Positions 1 to 14,548 of a stretch of DNA of 25,342 bases are shown piece after piece. Within the stretch, counting starts at the first letter, position 1. Each line of letters starts with the position of its first letter. A program made the position numbers and the translations under genes. Under the pieces are notes generated by a model. The model made no database searches. It had not been told where the DNA came from and saw only the letters and a list, made by a program, of their open reading frames with translations. Source of the DNA: Haplomitrium mnioides (Eukaryota > Marchantiophyta > Haplomitriopsida > Calobryales); contig JBNGIS010008171.1 of NCBI GenBank assembly GCA_049999725.1, forward strand, positions 1 to 25,342, in the 5' to 3' direction.

Positions 1-13
1 TCAACATTAGAAG

Positions 14-49
<36 letters not shown>

Positions 50-95
50 CTCAATCTCGTCTTTGAATTTGATGGTCAAGTTCAACATTAGAAGC

Positions 96-130
<35 letters not shown>

Positions 131-178
131 ATCTCAATCTAGTCTTTGAATTTGATGGTCAAGTTGAACATTAGAAGC
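1..178. repeat. Tandem duplication of an ~80-bp unit containing (CT)n and (CA)n microsatellites
   Basis: Two near-identical units lie head to tail at about 1-81 and 82-166. Each begins tcaacattagaagct, runs into a (CT)n tract and a (CA)n tract, and ends ctttgaatttgatggtcaag. A third copy starts at about 166 (gaacattagaagc) and is truncated. The units differ mainly in CT and CA copy number, which suggests unit duplication followed by slippage. No coding potential is seen. Confidence 0.9.
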
Positions 179-194
179 ATGTCTTTGTGTCTAG

Positions 195-735
195 TATATT
201 GGAAGTGTTATTGTTTCAATAATCATTTGTAATATGCGTTAATATTAGACGTGTTATTGTTTCATTGTTCATTTGTTCAAGTAGCTTATTATAATATATA
301 GTATCTTAGAATTGTTGTTGTTTTATAATTATTTGTATCTCATTATAATATATAGTATTTTTGAAGTGCAATTGTACATCATTCATTTGTAGTAAGTTGG
401 AAATGTTCTAGTTATGTTTTTTCACTTGTAGTATGTTGTTGGAATTGTTTCATATATCATTTGTATTATTGATTGTTTTGTTAATTGTATTTAACATGTA
501 ATATTTTGGAATTGTCTTTGATCATTTTGCCTTTACTTTTAAGTTTCATGTCATAAATCATTTGCCATATACGGGCAAGGGAACTTATTTCATTCATTGT
601 TTGTAGTACTCAAAATATTTGCATTCTATCATTCTTTTCATGTTGAATTGTGTTTTCATTTATGAAAGTGAAAATGAAAGTGTTGTAGTATGTTGGATTT
701 CATTCTTTATTTGCAATTCATTATTCATTCATATC
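195..735. repeat. AT-rich field of degenerate ~40-55-bp repeats
   Basis: A loose motif of the form ttGGAAtTGTT, then TCAT, then ATCATTTGTA with nTATg recurs irregularly near 198, 240, 298, 352, 396, 435, 490 and 541, with weaker copies after 600. Spacing is about 40 to 55 bp and copies are strongly diverged. It looks like an eroded minisatellite. No gene is visible in this stretch. Confidence 0.5.
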
Positions 736-898
736 TTTGTTGACCTTTGCCACCATCTTAGTGACACATGTAGAGAGAGGTCTTCCATATCCACACAACA
801 CCAAATACTTGGATCCACAACCATTCTCCAATGAGGTCATAAACTTGTGCAATGAATGCTTCAAAGCTAGAACAAGAGAGTTCTTTGCAAATGAATGA
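719..898 (+). pseudogene. Short coding-like stretch, unrecognised (possible exon remnant)
   Basis: One plus-strand frame stays open for about 60 codons and ends at TGA 896-898. It contains a non-random peptide: a hydrophobic start (LLTFATILV), then ERGLPYPHNTKYLDPQPF, then a Cys-containing stretch (NLCNECFKART). There is no upstream start codon in good context, and no splice acceptor was pinned down. I do not recognise the family. It could be a relic exon of a decayed gene or transposon, or chance. Confidence 0.2.
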
Positions 899-1241
899 AG
901 AAACCCATCTTTACTAGCCACCTACTTTGGTTTCCTGAGTATAAGTGTGACTTTCATGCATAGCATGAACAGCCTTCTAATTCAGAACCCATCAAGAAGG
1001 CTATCAGTCCTCTAATACGTATTAAAGTACATTCTCTGATTGACAAAGAGAACCTTGTAGACTAGCCTACTAAATGGCAGCAGCTACCTTTTAGGGGGAC
1101 AGGCCACTCCAAGATGCATTGACCTGCATGACCCAGTATCACATCATCTGTCAAACTTCCAACAATGATTTCTGAGACCTGTTGCACAACAGGCTTCTCC
1201 AAGTAAAAAATTGTTTGTGGTTTTGAAACACATGAACTCTC

Positions 1242-1470
1242 TTAGACATCCACAACTTATGACATCAGACTTGCATCCTTTACATAGCAGAGCTGTTCCT
1301 GCTTCAGATGCAGAACATTCAATAGTAAGGTTGCATGCACTAGAAAATACATACATTCCTTTAGACATCCACACAAATCATGACATCAGACTTGCATCCT
1401 TTACATAGCACAGCTGTTCCTGCTTCAGATGCAGAACATTCATTAGTAAGGATGCATGCACTAAAACAAA
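1242..1470 (-). repeat. Two-copy tandem duplication, period 119 bp, Cys-rich on the minus strand
   Basis: Copy 1 starts at 1242 and copy 2 at 1361, both with ttagacatcc. They then share gacatcagacttgcatcc, tttacatagca, gctgttcctgcttcagatgc and gcatgcacta with few changes. On the minus strand each copy encodes a similar peptide with CSASEAGTA, then LCKGCKSDV, whose C-x2-C spacing faintly resembles half of a plant B-box zinc finger. The rest of a B-box pattern, including its histidines, is missing. It is either a fragment of a decayed gene downstream of SnRK1 or non-coding. Confidence 0.6.
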
Positions 1471-1850
1471 TGTGGCTGCTTACAATTGTGTGCTGCAGGC
1501 CTGACAGTGCGATAGCCATTACTGCATCAGGGTTTGCAAATTTGTCCTTGACAGCTTTACAAGTGTTACAGATTCAACAATTCTGAACTTCAATTAACAA
1601 CTCCTTTGGAAACTGGAGGTGTGGAGACAAACCAGTGAAGACTGTCAAAAGGTGAAACACACTGATCCTGTAAAACCCAGGCTAAACTACTGATTTCAAG
1701 TACACTTCCTGAAAGAGCAACTGAGTACACCTCAGAGTAGGTGTCACGGTACAAATGTTTTCTTTCAGATTACAACCTGCATCATTGAATCCTTATGTGT
1801 ATGTAGTCACACCAACCATGAAACCTTTTATAGGATGAGTCCTCCTGAAG
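1471..1850. other. 3' flank of SnRK1, probably including its 3' UTR
   Basis: This stretch follows the SnRK1 stop codon on the minus strand. No second gene or RNA could be supported. A minus-strand peptide-like run continues from the Cys-rich duplication up to about 1580 (CNTCKAVKDKF), which may be part of the same relic. No polyadenylation signal was assigned. Confidence 0.3.
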
Positions 1851-6999
<5,149 letters not shown>

Positions 7000-7000
<1 letters not shown>

Positions 7001-7032
7001 TACAGTGCGTATCTCACCTTTCTGTTAGGCAT
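7000..7032 (-). promoter_or_regulatory. Upstream ORF whose stop codon overlaps the SnRK1 start (TAATG)
   Basis: On the minus strand an ATG at 7032-7030 opens a 10-codon reading frame (MPNRKVRYAL). Its TAA stop (7002-7000) shares one base with the SnRK1 ATG (7000-6998). If the mRNA leader includes this part, termination and main-frame initiation would sit at the same place, a layout that can permit reinitiation. A donor-like AAAG/GTGAG lies inside it and an acceptor-like TAACAG just before it, so splicing of the leader could remove the uORF start. Confidence 0.4.
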
Positions 7033-7900
7033 GGACCGTTCTTTGGACTCGTAATCAAGAAATCTTGACGGCCTCTTTAGATTAAAGGGATGCTCTGGAA
7101 AATTACTTGTTCCCTGCATTCGCAATACGTCGACAAATGCAACGACGATTCATTTCGGACTCCAACATCGGCTCTTACTTAAATGCTCTATCCACCTGCA
7201 AGAGCCATCAGTACCGTCTGAACTTTGAATTAATCATCAAAGCCAATTCGGTTTCCCATGAAAGAAGAAGTAATGGACAGATATAAGTTAACTCCAATGC
7301 GGCAAAATATTCGTCTTCATCTTCGCCACCACAAACCTCCTCCCTCCTCCGCCTCCTCCTCCTCCGCCTCCAGCTATAACAACATAAAAGAAGAAAATCC
7401 GAAGAAAACGAAACCACCAATTCTCCAGCTCCCGAAAACTTTATGCTGCCAATCGCGCACTGCTCCTCCAACCAGTACACTCAACAGAAAATCCTCTCGC
7501 ACTCTCTATTCTCTCTTTCTTTCCTTTCTTTTTTGGTTTTTACTTCATCTCTTCTCCACTCCCGGGTTAAGCTTATCAAAAGGAAAGCACGACAACAGAC
7601 GGAGACAAATAAACGCAGTAGCGATGGAGATGAAGACGAGCAAACCATCGGCCCCACATGCAATCCAATTGCATCACCAAAGCACAAGAAGCGGACGACG
7701 CCGAAGGAGAAAAAGAGCACCAGCAGAAGCAGAAGAAGTGCAGCGACAGAGCTTTGTTTCTGTACAGCAAAATCCGCCATATACTTTTCACATTTTACCT
7801 TCTATTATTGTCATATTTACATTGATGACTTTTCACATTTACCTTAGTGACCCGCTCCAACCTAACAATATTTTATTTGTCTACTGTTGCTGTACTTAGT
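7033..7900 (-). promoter_or_regulatory. SnRK1 5' leader and promoter region, CT/GGA-rich
   Basis: The region upstream of the SnRK1 start carries long pyrimidine-rich tracts on the plus strand, GGA-rich on the sense strand: 7337-7371 (tccctcctccgcctcctc) and 7500-7560. Such tracts are common in plant 5' leaders. Open frames here are low-complexity (Arg-, Ser- or Lys-rich) and present on both strands, so I do not call them genes. Donor- and acceptor-like sites near 7115-7195 suggest a possible leader intron, which I cannot fix. No TATA box was assigned. Confidence 0.45.
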
Positions 7901-8468
7901 CCAGCAATTGGCAATTAAACTTAAAAAGAGATTGAACTAATTAAATAATATTTATATTACAATAGTTAATAAAAGATTTTCTCTATCTATGTTTAGTTTT
8001 AGATATTTGAGTAAGCTACTTTTTGTCAACTTCCAATAGCCTTAGATTTATTAATATTTAAGTTTAGACATGGACTATTCAATACAACAAAATGACTATA
8101 TAATTCATTCAATAAAAAAACAAAAACACTTCTCTCTCTCTCTCTCTCTCTCTCTATATTTATTTATTTGAATGAGTGTAATTCTTTATAAAAACAAACT
8201 CCGTCTTACTAAGTTAATCATCTTATAATCAATTTATAGTCAATAGTTTACACAATTAAAAATATTGAAAACTTCAAATTCAATCAAAAGATCACAGTTT
8301 GTGTTTTTTTTCATATAAACTTGAAATATAGTTAGAAAATATTCTAAGACCACAAATTTCCAACAATTTTTATAATAAATACATTTTCAAATTGAGTTTG
8401 TAATTTAGTCTTCATGCATACAAAGACATGAAGCCACTATAAATTAATTATCTACAAAATAAATAGAA
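7901..8468. other. AT-rich intergenic spacer with a (TC)n microsatellite
   Basis: No gene, RNA or transposon domain is visible in this AT-rich stretch. The only structured element is a (TC)n tract at 8130-8155. It separates the SnRK1 promoter side from the retrotransposon nest. Confidence 0.7.
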
Positions 8469-8781
8469 ACTTTCAAGTAGAGCCCAAGCATATCAAAGCT
8501 TTGGGGTATCGGTTCAGAGTCCAATGCACATAAGCTTCATCAACTCACGTTTGTGAAAGGTTTCAAACTTCTCTTCAAAGTCCAAACACGTAAAAGGTTC
8601 TCAATTTTGCTTCAGAGTAAAGGGTTCAATAGTCAATGTGAGCAAGAGCTTTAGTAACCCATGTACATATAAGGTTTTTATAGTCGAAACACATAGCAAC
8701 TTCAACAATCCATACATACTTGAGGTTCTGAATTTTGCTTCAGAGTCCATATTTGTATATGGTTCATATAGTAGTTTATAG
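8469..8781. repeat. Diverged tandem repeat, period ~128 bp
   Basis: The string ggttctcaattttgcttcag at 8596 recurs as ggttctgaattttgcttcag at 8724. The flanking tccaaacacgtaaaa at 8581 matches tccatacatacttga at 8709. Weaker echoes (cagagtccaatgcacataag) begin near 8513. It abuts the left LTR of element A1 and looks like eroded non-coding repeat. Confidence 0.5.
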
Positions 8782-8782
8782 T

Positions 8783-9144
8783 TGTAAGAGCTTAAGTTGT
8801 TTCTTTTAGGGTTGAGATTAGATTACTTGCCTTCAAAGTCGCTTTTAGAGTTTTAGGGTTGAAATTAAAAGTGATTTCTAACTGATCAATTTAATGTTGA
8901 AATTGAAAGTGACTTGTAAGTGAAGAAAGAGGGATGACATCTTCTTCTCTTGTATAAATAGAAGGGCTTCATAGCCTTAGTCCTCATTATGGAGTTCCTC
9001 TCAATTCAACTTGGCTCTTTGGTTGCTTGGCTTTGGCTAGCACTCTTGACTTTGGTTTGATTATTAGCTTTGAGTTGTATAGCTCTATTAGAGTTATCTT
9101 GAAGTTGTTACTCTTTTGGAAGTTGGTCTTTGAGTTATTTTACA
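8783..9144 (+). repeat. 5' LTR of element A1
   Basis: This segment matches 15112-15471 along its length. Shared stretches include attacttgc, gaaagtgacttgtaagtgaag, a TATA-like box (tataaatagaagg at about 8953) and ttggtctttgagtt. It ends in ACA one base before the primer-binding site. The start is set at TGTAAG (8783) by comparison with 15112 but is less certain, because the first ~40 bp are poorly conserved. Confidence 0.8.
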
Positions 9145-9145
9145 T

Positions 9146-9158
9146 TGGTATGAGAGCC
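9146..9158 (+). other. Primer-binding site of A1 (tRNA-iMet type)
   Basis: TGGTATGAGAGCC lies one base after the LTR end. It differs by one base from the TGGTATCAGAGC site typical of plant retrotransposons primed by initiator Met-tRNA. The intact version of this site is present in element B1. Confidence 0.85.
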
Positions 9159-9200
9159 ACAGTTCTTTTTGGTGGAATAGAGAATCAAGAAGAAGCAAGT

Positions 9201-9960
9201 ATGCAAACAATGCAACAACAAGTTGAACATCTTTTGCAAATTTTAGAAGTTCAAATGCAAATAGAAAAGAGGGCATATTTTCAAGAAGAAGAAAGTCATG
9301 TGTGGTTTTTCAAACAAAAAGCATATGATGGGAAGAAAATTCCTCACACATCTAAAAGTTTCTTGTTTGATTGGGAGCAATATTTTGAGGCTATCAACAT
9401 AAGAGATTATGGTCAAAGAATTCTATTTGCTACAAGTTAGTTGAAAGGAGTGGCAAAAACTTGGTGGCGAATATAAATTTAGGGTTTTGAATGCTCTAAA
9501 GGTGGCAAGAGATCACTTGACAGAATTGAAGCAGCTTGGTATGGTAAGGAGCTATGTCACGCAATTTTAGAATATCATTATACAAATTCCTAATATAGGT
9601 GAAGGAGAAGTTTAAGATTGCTTTGTTCGATGATTGAAACCTCACACTAGAATGGAAGTGACAATGAGAGAGCCATCTCAACTAGAAGAAGCAATGCACA
9701 TGGAAAAATGATTCAACTCATTGCTAGCGATTATGAAAGTTAGGCCACTTCCACAACAAGCTTAACCAAATATGTTTTATACCACCAAATGAGGTTGTAC
9801 CTATGGAGATTGATGCAGCGCAAAGAGTGGCACTCATCAATGTAGAGTGTCAGCGCCTACGCCAAAGTGGAGGATGTTCTTATTGTCGCCAACTTGGTCA
9901 CATGAATGCGAATTTCCCACGTTTACAAGGTCAACCAATCGCTTTTACTTAAGCAACAGT
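9201..9960 (+). pseudogene. gag of A1, disrupted
   Basis: Begins near ATG 9201 (MQTMQQQVEHLLQ), following a possible earlier ATG at 9150. Recognisable gag blocks are FDWEQYFEAIN near 9370, KGVAKTWW near 9440 and RMEVTMREPSQLEEAM near 9650. A zinc knuckle follows at 9875 with C-x2-C-x4-H kept, but the last Cys of the CCHC motif is replaced (CSYCRQLGHMNANFP). There are stops at about 9438 and in the following blocks, and part of the frame after TWW is lost compared with A2. It encoded the nucleocapsid-like structural protein. Confidence 0.75.
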
Positions 9961-10079
9961 TGTTGAAGAATAAAATCAGGGAAACAACAGACCTCAGTAA
10001 AAATAGTCAAGCAGTTAATTAAGAGCTTGATTAGTTCCAATGAAATTAAAAGTTCGACAAGAGTTCGAAGCACTTTTTT

Positions 10080-10380
10080 CATCTAGACGGTATGGTTGAT
10101 GAGCATTCATGTAGAATGTTGGTAGATTGTAGAAGTTCTAAAAATTTCATGTCATTATATTTTGTAAAGAAAATCAAAGCTAAAATTTTTCCTATCAATC
10201 AAAATTATGTGACTATGGCTGATAGCCAAAAACATAAGGTGTTCCACTCACACAAGCCATTTCTTCTAAGGATTGGCAAAGAGTATGAAGAATCTATGGA
10301 TTTTTCTCTAACACTCGTACAGTATAACATTATTTTGGGTTTGCCTTGGCTTGTAGATCGTTATGCTCAAGTTGATTAGG
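10080..10380 (+). pseudogene. Aspartic protease domain of A1
   Basis: The frame 10092-10379 carries RMLVDCRSSKNFMSL and, about 70 residues later, IILGLPWL, the two ends of a retropepsin-like domain. The catalytic D-S/T-G triplet reads D-C-R, so the glycine is lost. The same Gly-to-Arg change is seen in A2 and B1. The domain ends at a TAG, and the rest of pol continues in scattered frames. Confidence 0.8.
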
Positions 10381-10478
10381 CAAAACGACAAATTTAAGAT
10401 ACGTTACAAGGAAAGAAATTTCTATTGAGGCATATGGCACCGTTGGTGAAGAGGCCTAAATCAGTTTAGCATAATGTT

Positions 10479-11406
10479 TTGATGGAGAAAGAGTTGCCTG
10501 TTTTTGTTGTATGGATCAAACCTATCGTGGACTTGAATAAGAAGGGAGGGAAATCTGTGCCAACCTCAATGATTGATGATATTTTGAAGGAGTTTTTAGA
10601 TGTGTTTTCGGATGATTTTCCAAAAGGGTTACCAAATGATCATGGAATGCCCTTTTCTACTAAGTTAGTACTAGAAAATACTCTTAATAATCTTTTATTG
10701 CAAGAGATTCAAGTGCAAATTTTGGAAGCAAGAGGTAATTTACTTAGGGCACAAAGTGTTTGCGGATGGTATCAAGATGGAAGAAGAGAAAATTAAGGCT
10801 TTCACAAAGTCGCCAACACCAAAGAAGATAAAGGGCATTAGAGCCTTTAATGGATTGGCAAGCTTCTATCAACAATTCATCTATTATTATGCATATATTG
10901 CTACACCGCTTACAGATCTGCTAGGCAATAAGGTCAAGTTTCAATAGACATCCAAAGAGCAAGCGATATTTTAGCAGCTCAAAGATGTCATCTCTTCTCG
11001 TTTTATTCTACAGCCATATGGTCCAAAAGCACGTTGTATAGTTGATTTTGATGCTTCTAATTTTACTATTGGAGTCATTTTGCAGCAAGAAATTGAGGAT
11101 GAACTTCATCCAATTGCCTTCATGTCACGCCGATTAAATGCAGTAGAGAGAAACTATTCTGCAAGTGATTGAGGGCAATTGGCAATGGTTTATGCTACCA
11201 AAAAGTGGAGACATTATCTTTTGAGAAGATGTATACTTATGCGTATAGATCACAAGCCGTTGTTACAAGCAATCTATTTGGAAAATATGACAAGTCGTTA
11301 TCACCGAAGGGAAGATCAATTGCAACTCTTTGATATCAAGCTAAAGTACAAGCCTAAAAGGTTCCATACCATTCTTGGTACATTGTCACAAAGGCCTAAG
11401 AAATGA
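10479..11406 (+). pseudogene. Reverse transcriptase (core deleted) and RNase H of A1
   Basis: The start has the N-terminal linker of reverse transcriptase (DDILKEFLDVFSDDFPKGLP). Near 10700 the sequence jumps to the thumb region just before YLGHKVFADGIKMEEEKIKAF, so the palm with the YxDD-type active site is deleted. RNase H follows: IVDFDASNFTIGVILQQE near 11040, HPIAFMSRRLN near 11110, and AMVYATKKWRHYLL with MRIDHKPLL (11179-11406). There are stops at about 10945 and 11170 and a frame change at the deletion join. Confidence 0.8.
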
Positions 11407-11949
11407 GTGAATACAATAGAAGCGGGCAACATTAGTATCTTATATTTGGACTAGTAGGAGTTATCGTCCAAAACTACAAAAATATGTTTTTTTTAGTTCT
11501 GCTTGGGTACGATTGGCCATAAAAAATAGTGAGTATCATTTTTTTTCATTCAAGATGATATTCTCTATCGAGACTATTAAATATATGTTTCATAAGATGA
11601 TACGCTTCAAATGGCTTGTTTATAAAAAGCACATGACATTCCCATCTCTTAGCATCTTTGAGTAGATAAAACTACATAGTTGCTTCAGCGCATTTGGTGG
11701 TGCTCTAACTTGGCTTAAGATGTTCGTGGTTTTGTTCATTTGTATGAAAGTTGTCAGCAAAGCAAAGCTTCAAATCAAAAACCAGCATGACTTCTTTAGC
11801 TACTACCAATTTTTATTGCTCATTTGGAACATGTAAGTTTGGATCTTCTCACTTCACTTCCAACTACGTCTTGTGAGTTTATTGTGGTGTTTGTGGATAA
11901 ACTTAGCAAGCATATTCATTTACCGCCAATGGTAGATACAATAGATACT
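11407..11949 (+). pseudogene. Integrase of A1, truncated by B2
   Basis: The part 11410-11730 is too eroded to read well, although a zinc-finger remnant is expected there. From about 11740 the sequence matches A2 integrase: gaaagttgtcagcaaagc, then a frame reading VFVDKLSKHIHLPPMVDT at 11883-11940. The frame is cut at 11949 by the TGTGATATCACTAA start of the B2 LTR. The second half of the catalytic core and the C-terminal part are missing. Confidence 0.75.
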
Positions 11950-12394
11950 TGTGATATCACTAACTTTAGTAAGCCATAGTAGAAAATGAAGTAAGATATA
12001 GTGTAGCAAAAAACAATTGTTATTATAGAGCGTTGGATACGTGGCAAGAGGAGAGAAAGTCAACGAGTTAATTTGAAAGAGGGAGTCTAAATAATGACAT
12101 GTGGTAAGTGGAGAATTAAATTAAAGAGAAGGCTGTAAAGATAAGAACACGTGGTAGAAGGAGAATAAAAGTAAAGGGTGGTCCAATCAGAGCGAGAGAG
12201 AAAGGAGGGGTCCAATTAGAAGAGGATAGAAAAGGAACCAAATGGGTTACTCTACCTATGTAAGCAAAGAGCCTTCTATCAATTATATAAAGAAGAGAGA
12301 GTATCTTGTTTGGCATCTTTTACTTTGTGGGTTTTTGAAGTTTATTGTGCATTTTTTTTATATGTGTTTGTGTTGACTTGTATGTAGTATTACA
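11950..12394 (+). repeat. 5' LTR of element B2 (B family, plus orientation)
   Basis: This is a reverse-complement match to the two LTRs of B1 (16866-17411 and 22461-23008). It opens TGTGATATCACTAACTTTAG where B1 has TGTAATGGTCACTAACTTTAG. It keeps caaaaaac, gttattatagag, acgtggcaagagga, agaaggagaataaaagtaaa, a TATA-like attatataaa near 12281 and an end of gtagtattaca. At 445 bp it is about 100 bp shorter than the B1 LTRs because of internal deletions. It interrupts A1 integrase cleanly. Confidence 0.85.
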
Positions 12395-12684
12395 ATCGTA
12401 TGAGAGTTTGGTCTTCTCTAAAGAAGTGTAGATTACCCCTCTTTGGAGAAGCACTAAAGACCTTTTGAAGTAGTGGAATCTCCACTTTGCATTAACTCCA
12501 AGAGAGTTAAACTCTCAAGTTTTCATGAGTAAAGGATAGCGAATATCCCATCATTTATGAATGACGATAAGAAGTTTGACTTGATTATGTGGTAGCTAAT
12601 TGATAAAAGAGCATTTGTAACTCTTATAGTTCTTTGATTGAGTCCTTTTAATATTCGTGTGTTTAACTACAAACATGAGAGAAT
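12395..12684 (+). other. B2 primer-binding site remnant and 5' leader
   Basis: Directly after the LTR, 12397-12408 (cgtatgagagtt) is an eroded TGGTATCAGAGC primer-binding site. The following ~280 bp match the reverse complement of the B1 leader (22250-22446): gaagtgtagattacccctc, ggagaagcactaaagacc, tggaatctccactttgcat and aatattcgtgtgtttaac. The match stops near 12685, where the gag of the other family (A2) begins. Confidence 0.8.
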
Positions 12685-13159
12685 TTAGTTGACAAATTTT
12701 GTTTGCAACAAGTCAATTAGAAAGAGTTGGAAGACTTGGTGGAAGTATCAAATAGAACAAGTGCAATGTGGATTTGTTGTTTTTATTATTTCTTGGTGTG
12801 AATTCAAAGAAGCAGTGATTTCAAGATTTAGGATTGTAAATGCTTCAAAAGTAACAAGAGATCGATTGGCCGAATTGAAGCAACTTGGTATAATGAGAAG
12901 TTATATTACATATTTTTAAGATACAATTATGCAAATTCTTGATATAAGAGAAGAAAAAACACTAGACCACTTTGTTCAAGGATTGAAACCTCGCACGAGA
13001 ATGGAAGTTACAATGAGAGAGCCTATACAATTAGAAGAAGCAACGCATATGACGGAGTGTCATGACTCATTACTTGCTACTACACAAACTAGGTTGCCCA
13101 ACTATTCGAACATTGTACTCAAAACTTTTCAAACTCTAATGGAATTAAAATTCCGATAA
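12685..13159 (+). pseudogene. gag of A2, partial
   Basis: Starts inside gag at a point equivalent to about 9420 in A1 (ttttgtttgcaacaagtcaa against tctatttgctacaagttag). Reads WKTWWKYQIEQVQC, RDRLAELKQLGIMRSYI, then, after a TAA near 12918, GLKPRTRMEVTMREPIQLEEA. It keeps a block of about 100 bp that A1 has lost after TWW. The CCHC knuckle present in A1 is deleted here: the frame passes from gag almost directly to the protease. Confidence 0.75.
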
Positions 13160-13173
13160 GAATTCAAAGTACC

Positions 13174-13488
13174 TTGTTCCATCTTGTTGTTATGATTGAG
13201 GAGCACTCTTATAGAATGTTGGTGGATAGTAGAAGCTCTAAAAATTTTATGTCGCTAGGTTTTGCTAAGATAATCAAAGAAAACTATAGGCCTATCAAAA
13301 AGAGTGTTGTGACTATGGCTCATGGTCAAAAGCATGACATTTTTTTCTCTCAAAAGCCATTTCTTCTAAGGATTGGAAAAGAGCATATGGAATCTATGCA
13401 ATTTGTTATTGTACCTATACAATATGACATCGTTTTAGGATTACCTTGGCTTAAAGATCTATCTGCTCAATTTGATTGGCCAAAATGA
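13174..13488 (+). pseudogene. Aspartic protease domain of A2
   Basis: An open frame containing EEHSYRMLVDSRSSKNFMSL and, near its end, YDIVLGLPWLKDL. It is the retropepsin-like domain, with D-S-R where D-S-G is expected. About 100 residues are uninterrupted, making it the best-kept domain of A2. It ends at TGA 13486-13488, and further pol sequence follows in other frames. Confidence 0.8.
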
Positions 13489-13639
13489 CAAATTCAATTT
13501 ACCTTACAAGGTAAGAAGTTTCTTTTTTGGGTGTTCGACACCGTTGGTGAAGAAGTCTAAATTAGTTCAACATGTTAATTCAAGGGAGAAGAGTTGGTTG
13601 TCTTTTCTATTTGGATCAAGCCCATCATAGACTTGAGTA

Positions 13640-13919
13640 AAGAGGGAGAAAAAGGTGCGTCTACCCCAATGATAGATGATATTTTGAAAGAGTTTGCGGA
13701 TGTGTTTCTAGAGGATTTGCCAAAATAGTTACGAGACGATCAAAGAATGCCTTTTCCGATTGAGTTGATAGTAAAAAGAACTTCTTATAATTGATCTATA
13801 TATCAGTTATCACCACAAGAATTAGAGGAGCTTCGAAAGACAATGATAGATACTCTTGAGAAGGATTTCATTTAGCACAGTACTTCACCTTGTGGAGCTC
13901 CGATATTCTTTGTGAAAGT
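13640..13919 (+). pseudogene. Reverse transcriptase N-terminal fragment of A2
   Basis: Reads MIDDILKEFADVFLEDLPK, then LSPQELEELRKTMIDTLEK and STSPCGAPIFFVK, the usual entry into the reverse transcriptase fingers, with TAG stops in between. At about 13915 the sequence leaves reverse transcriptase and continues in integrase at the shared string tgaaagttgtca. Palm, RNase H and the integrase zinc finger are therefore lost in one deletion. Confidence 0.75.
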
Positions 13920-14548
13920 TGTCAATGAAACAAGGCTTCAAGTAAAAAATTGGATTGTCTTCTTCAACCACTACCAATTCCTACTACTCGTTGAGAACAT
14001 GTAAGTTTAGATCTTGTTACTTCGCCTCCAACCACACCTCGTGGGTTTACTGCCATTGTAGTGTTTGTGAATAAACTAAACAATCATATTAATCTAGCAC
14101 CGATAGTGGACACAGTGGATGCTCTACAATTGGCAAAGATTTACCTTCATACAGTTTTGCTATATCATGGAATGCCAAAGGTGTTAATTTCTAATAGAGA
14201 CCCACAATTCACTAGGAAGTTTTGGCAAGAGTTGTTCACACTTTTGGGTTCCAAACTATAGCTTATCATCCTCAAACAGATGGGCAAACTAAACGAGAAA
14301 ATCATACTATGGAGGATATGCTTCGAGAGTTTATCAACGTTCGTCACACAAATTGGAATAGTTTATTACCGAGTGTGGAGTTTGCATACAACAACTCCAA
14401 ACAAGCAAGTACTAGATTTTCTCTTTTCTTTCTTAATTCTGGTCAACATCCTCTTGTTCCTAATAATTTTTGTTCTCTTCTCTCTTCTAATGTTCTAAGT
14501 CTTTCTACCTTTTTGTCTTGTTTATCTTCCTCTTTGCAAGATGCTTGA
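13920..14548 (+). pseudogene. Integrase core of A2
   Basis: Picks up in the integrase (gttgtcaatgaaacaaggc aligns with gttgtcagcaaagcaaagc of A1). A clear frame at 14061-14261 gives LAPIVDTVDALQLAKIYLHT, YHGMPKVLISNRDPQFT and FWQELF. After a frameshift near 14250, 14260-14548 reads FQTIAYHPQTDGQTKRENHT and PSVEFAYNNS. The conserved SDRD block reads SNRD and the conserved DGQTER reads DGQTKR, so two acidic residues expected in the D,D(35)E site are changed. Confidence 0.8.

Larger units (their letters stand above)
8783..11949 (+). mobile_element. Chromovirus-like Ty3/gypsy retrotransposon A1, 3' half missing
   Basis: Plus-strand element with 5' LTR, primer-binding site, gag with a CCHC-like knuckle, protease, the end of reverse transcriptase, RNase H and the start of the integrase core. 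It stops abruptly at 11949, where the LTR of another family (B2) begins. Its own 3' LTR is not in the window. It is full of stops and frameshifts and lacks the reverse transcriptase core, so it is dead. A second copy of the same family (A2) lies at 12685-15471. Assignment to the chromodomain branch rests on A2. Confidence 0.85.

Noticed and set aside
7258-7899. Long plus-strand open frame (213 codons) opposite the SnRK1 promoter
   Set aside because: Composition is driven by CT- and GGA-rich tracts, it has no recognisable domain, and overlapping frames on both strands are equally open.
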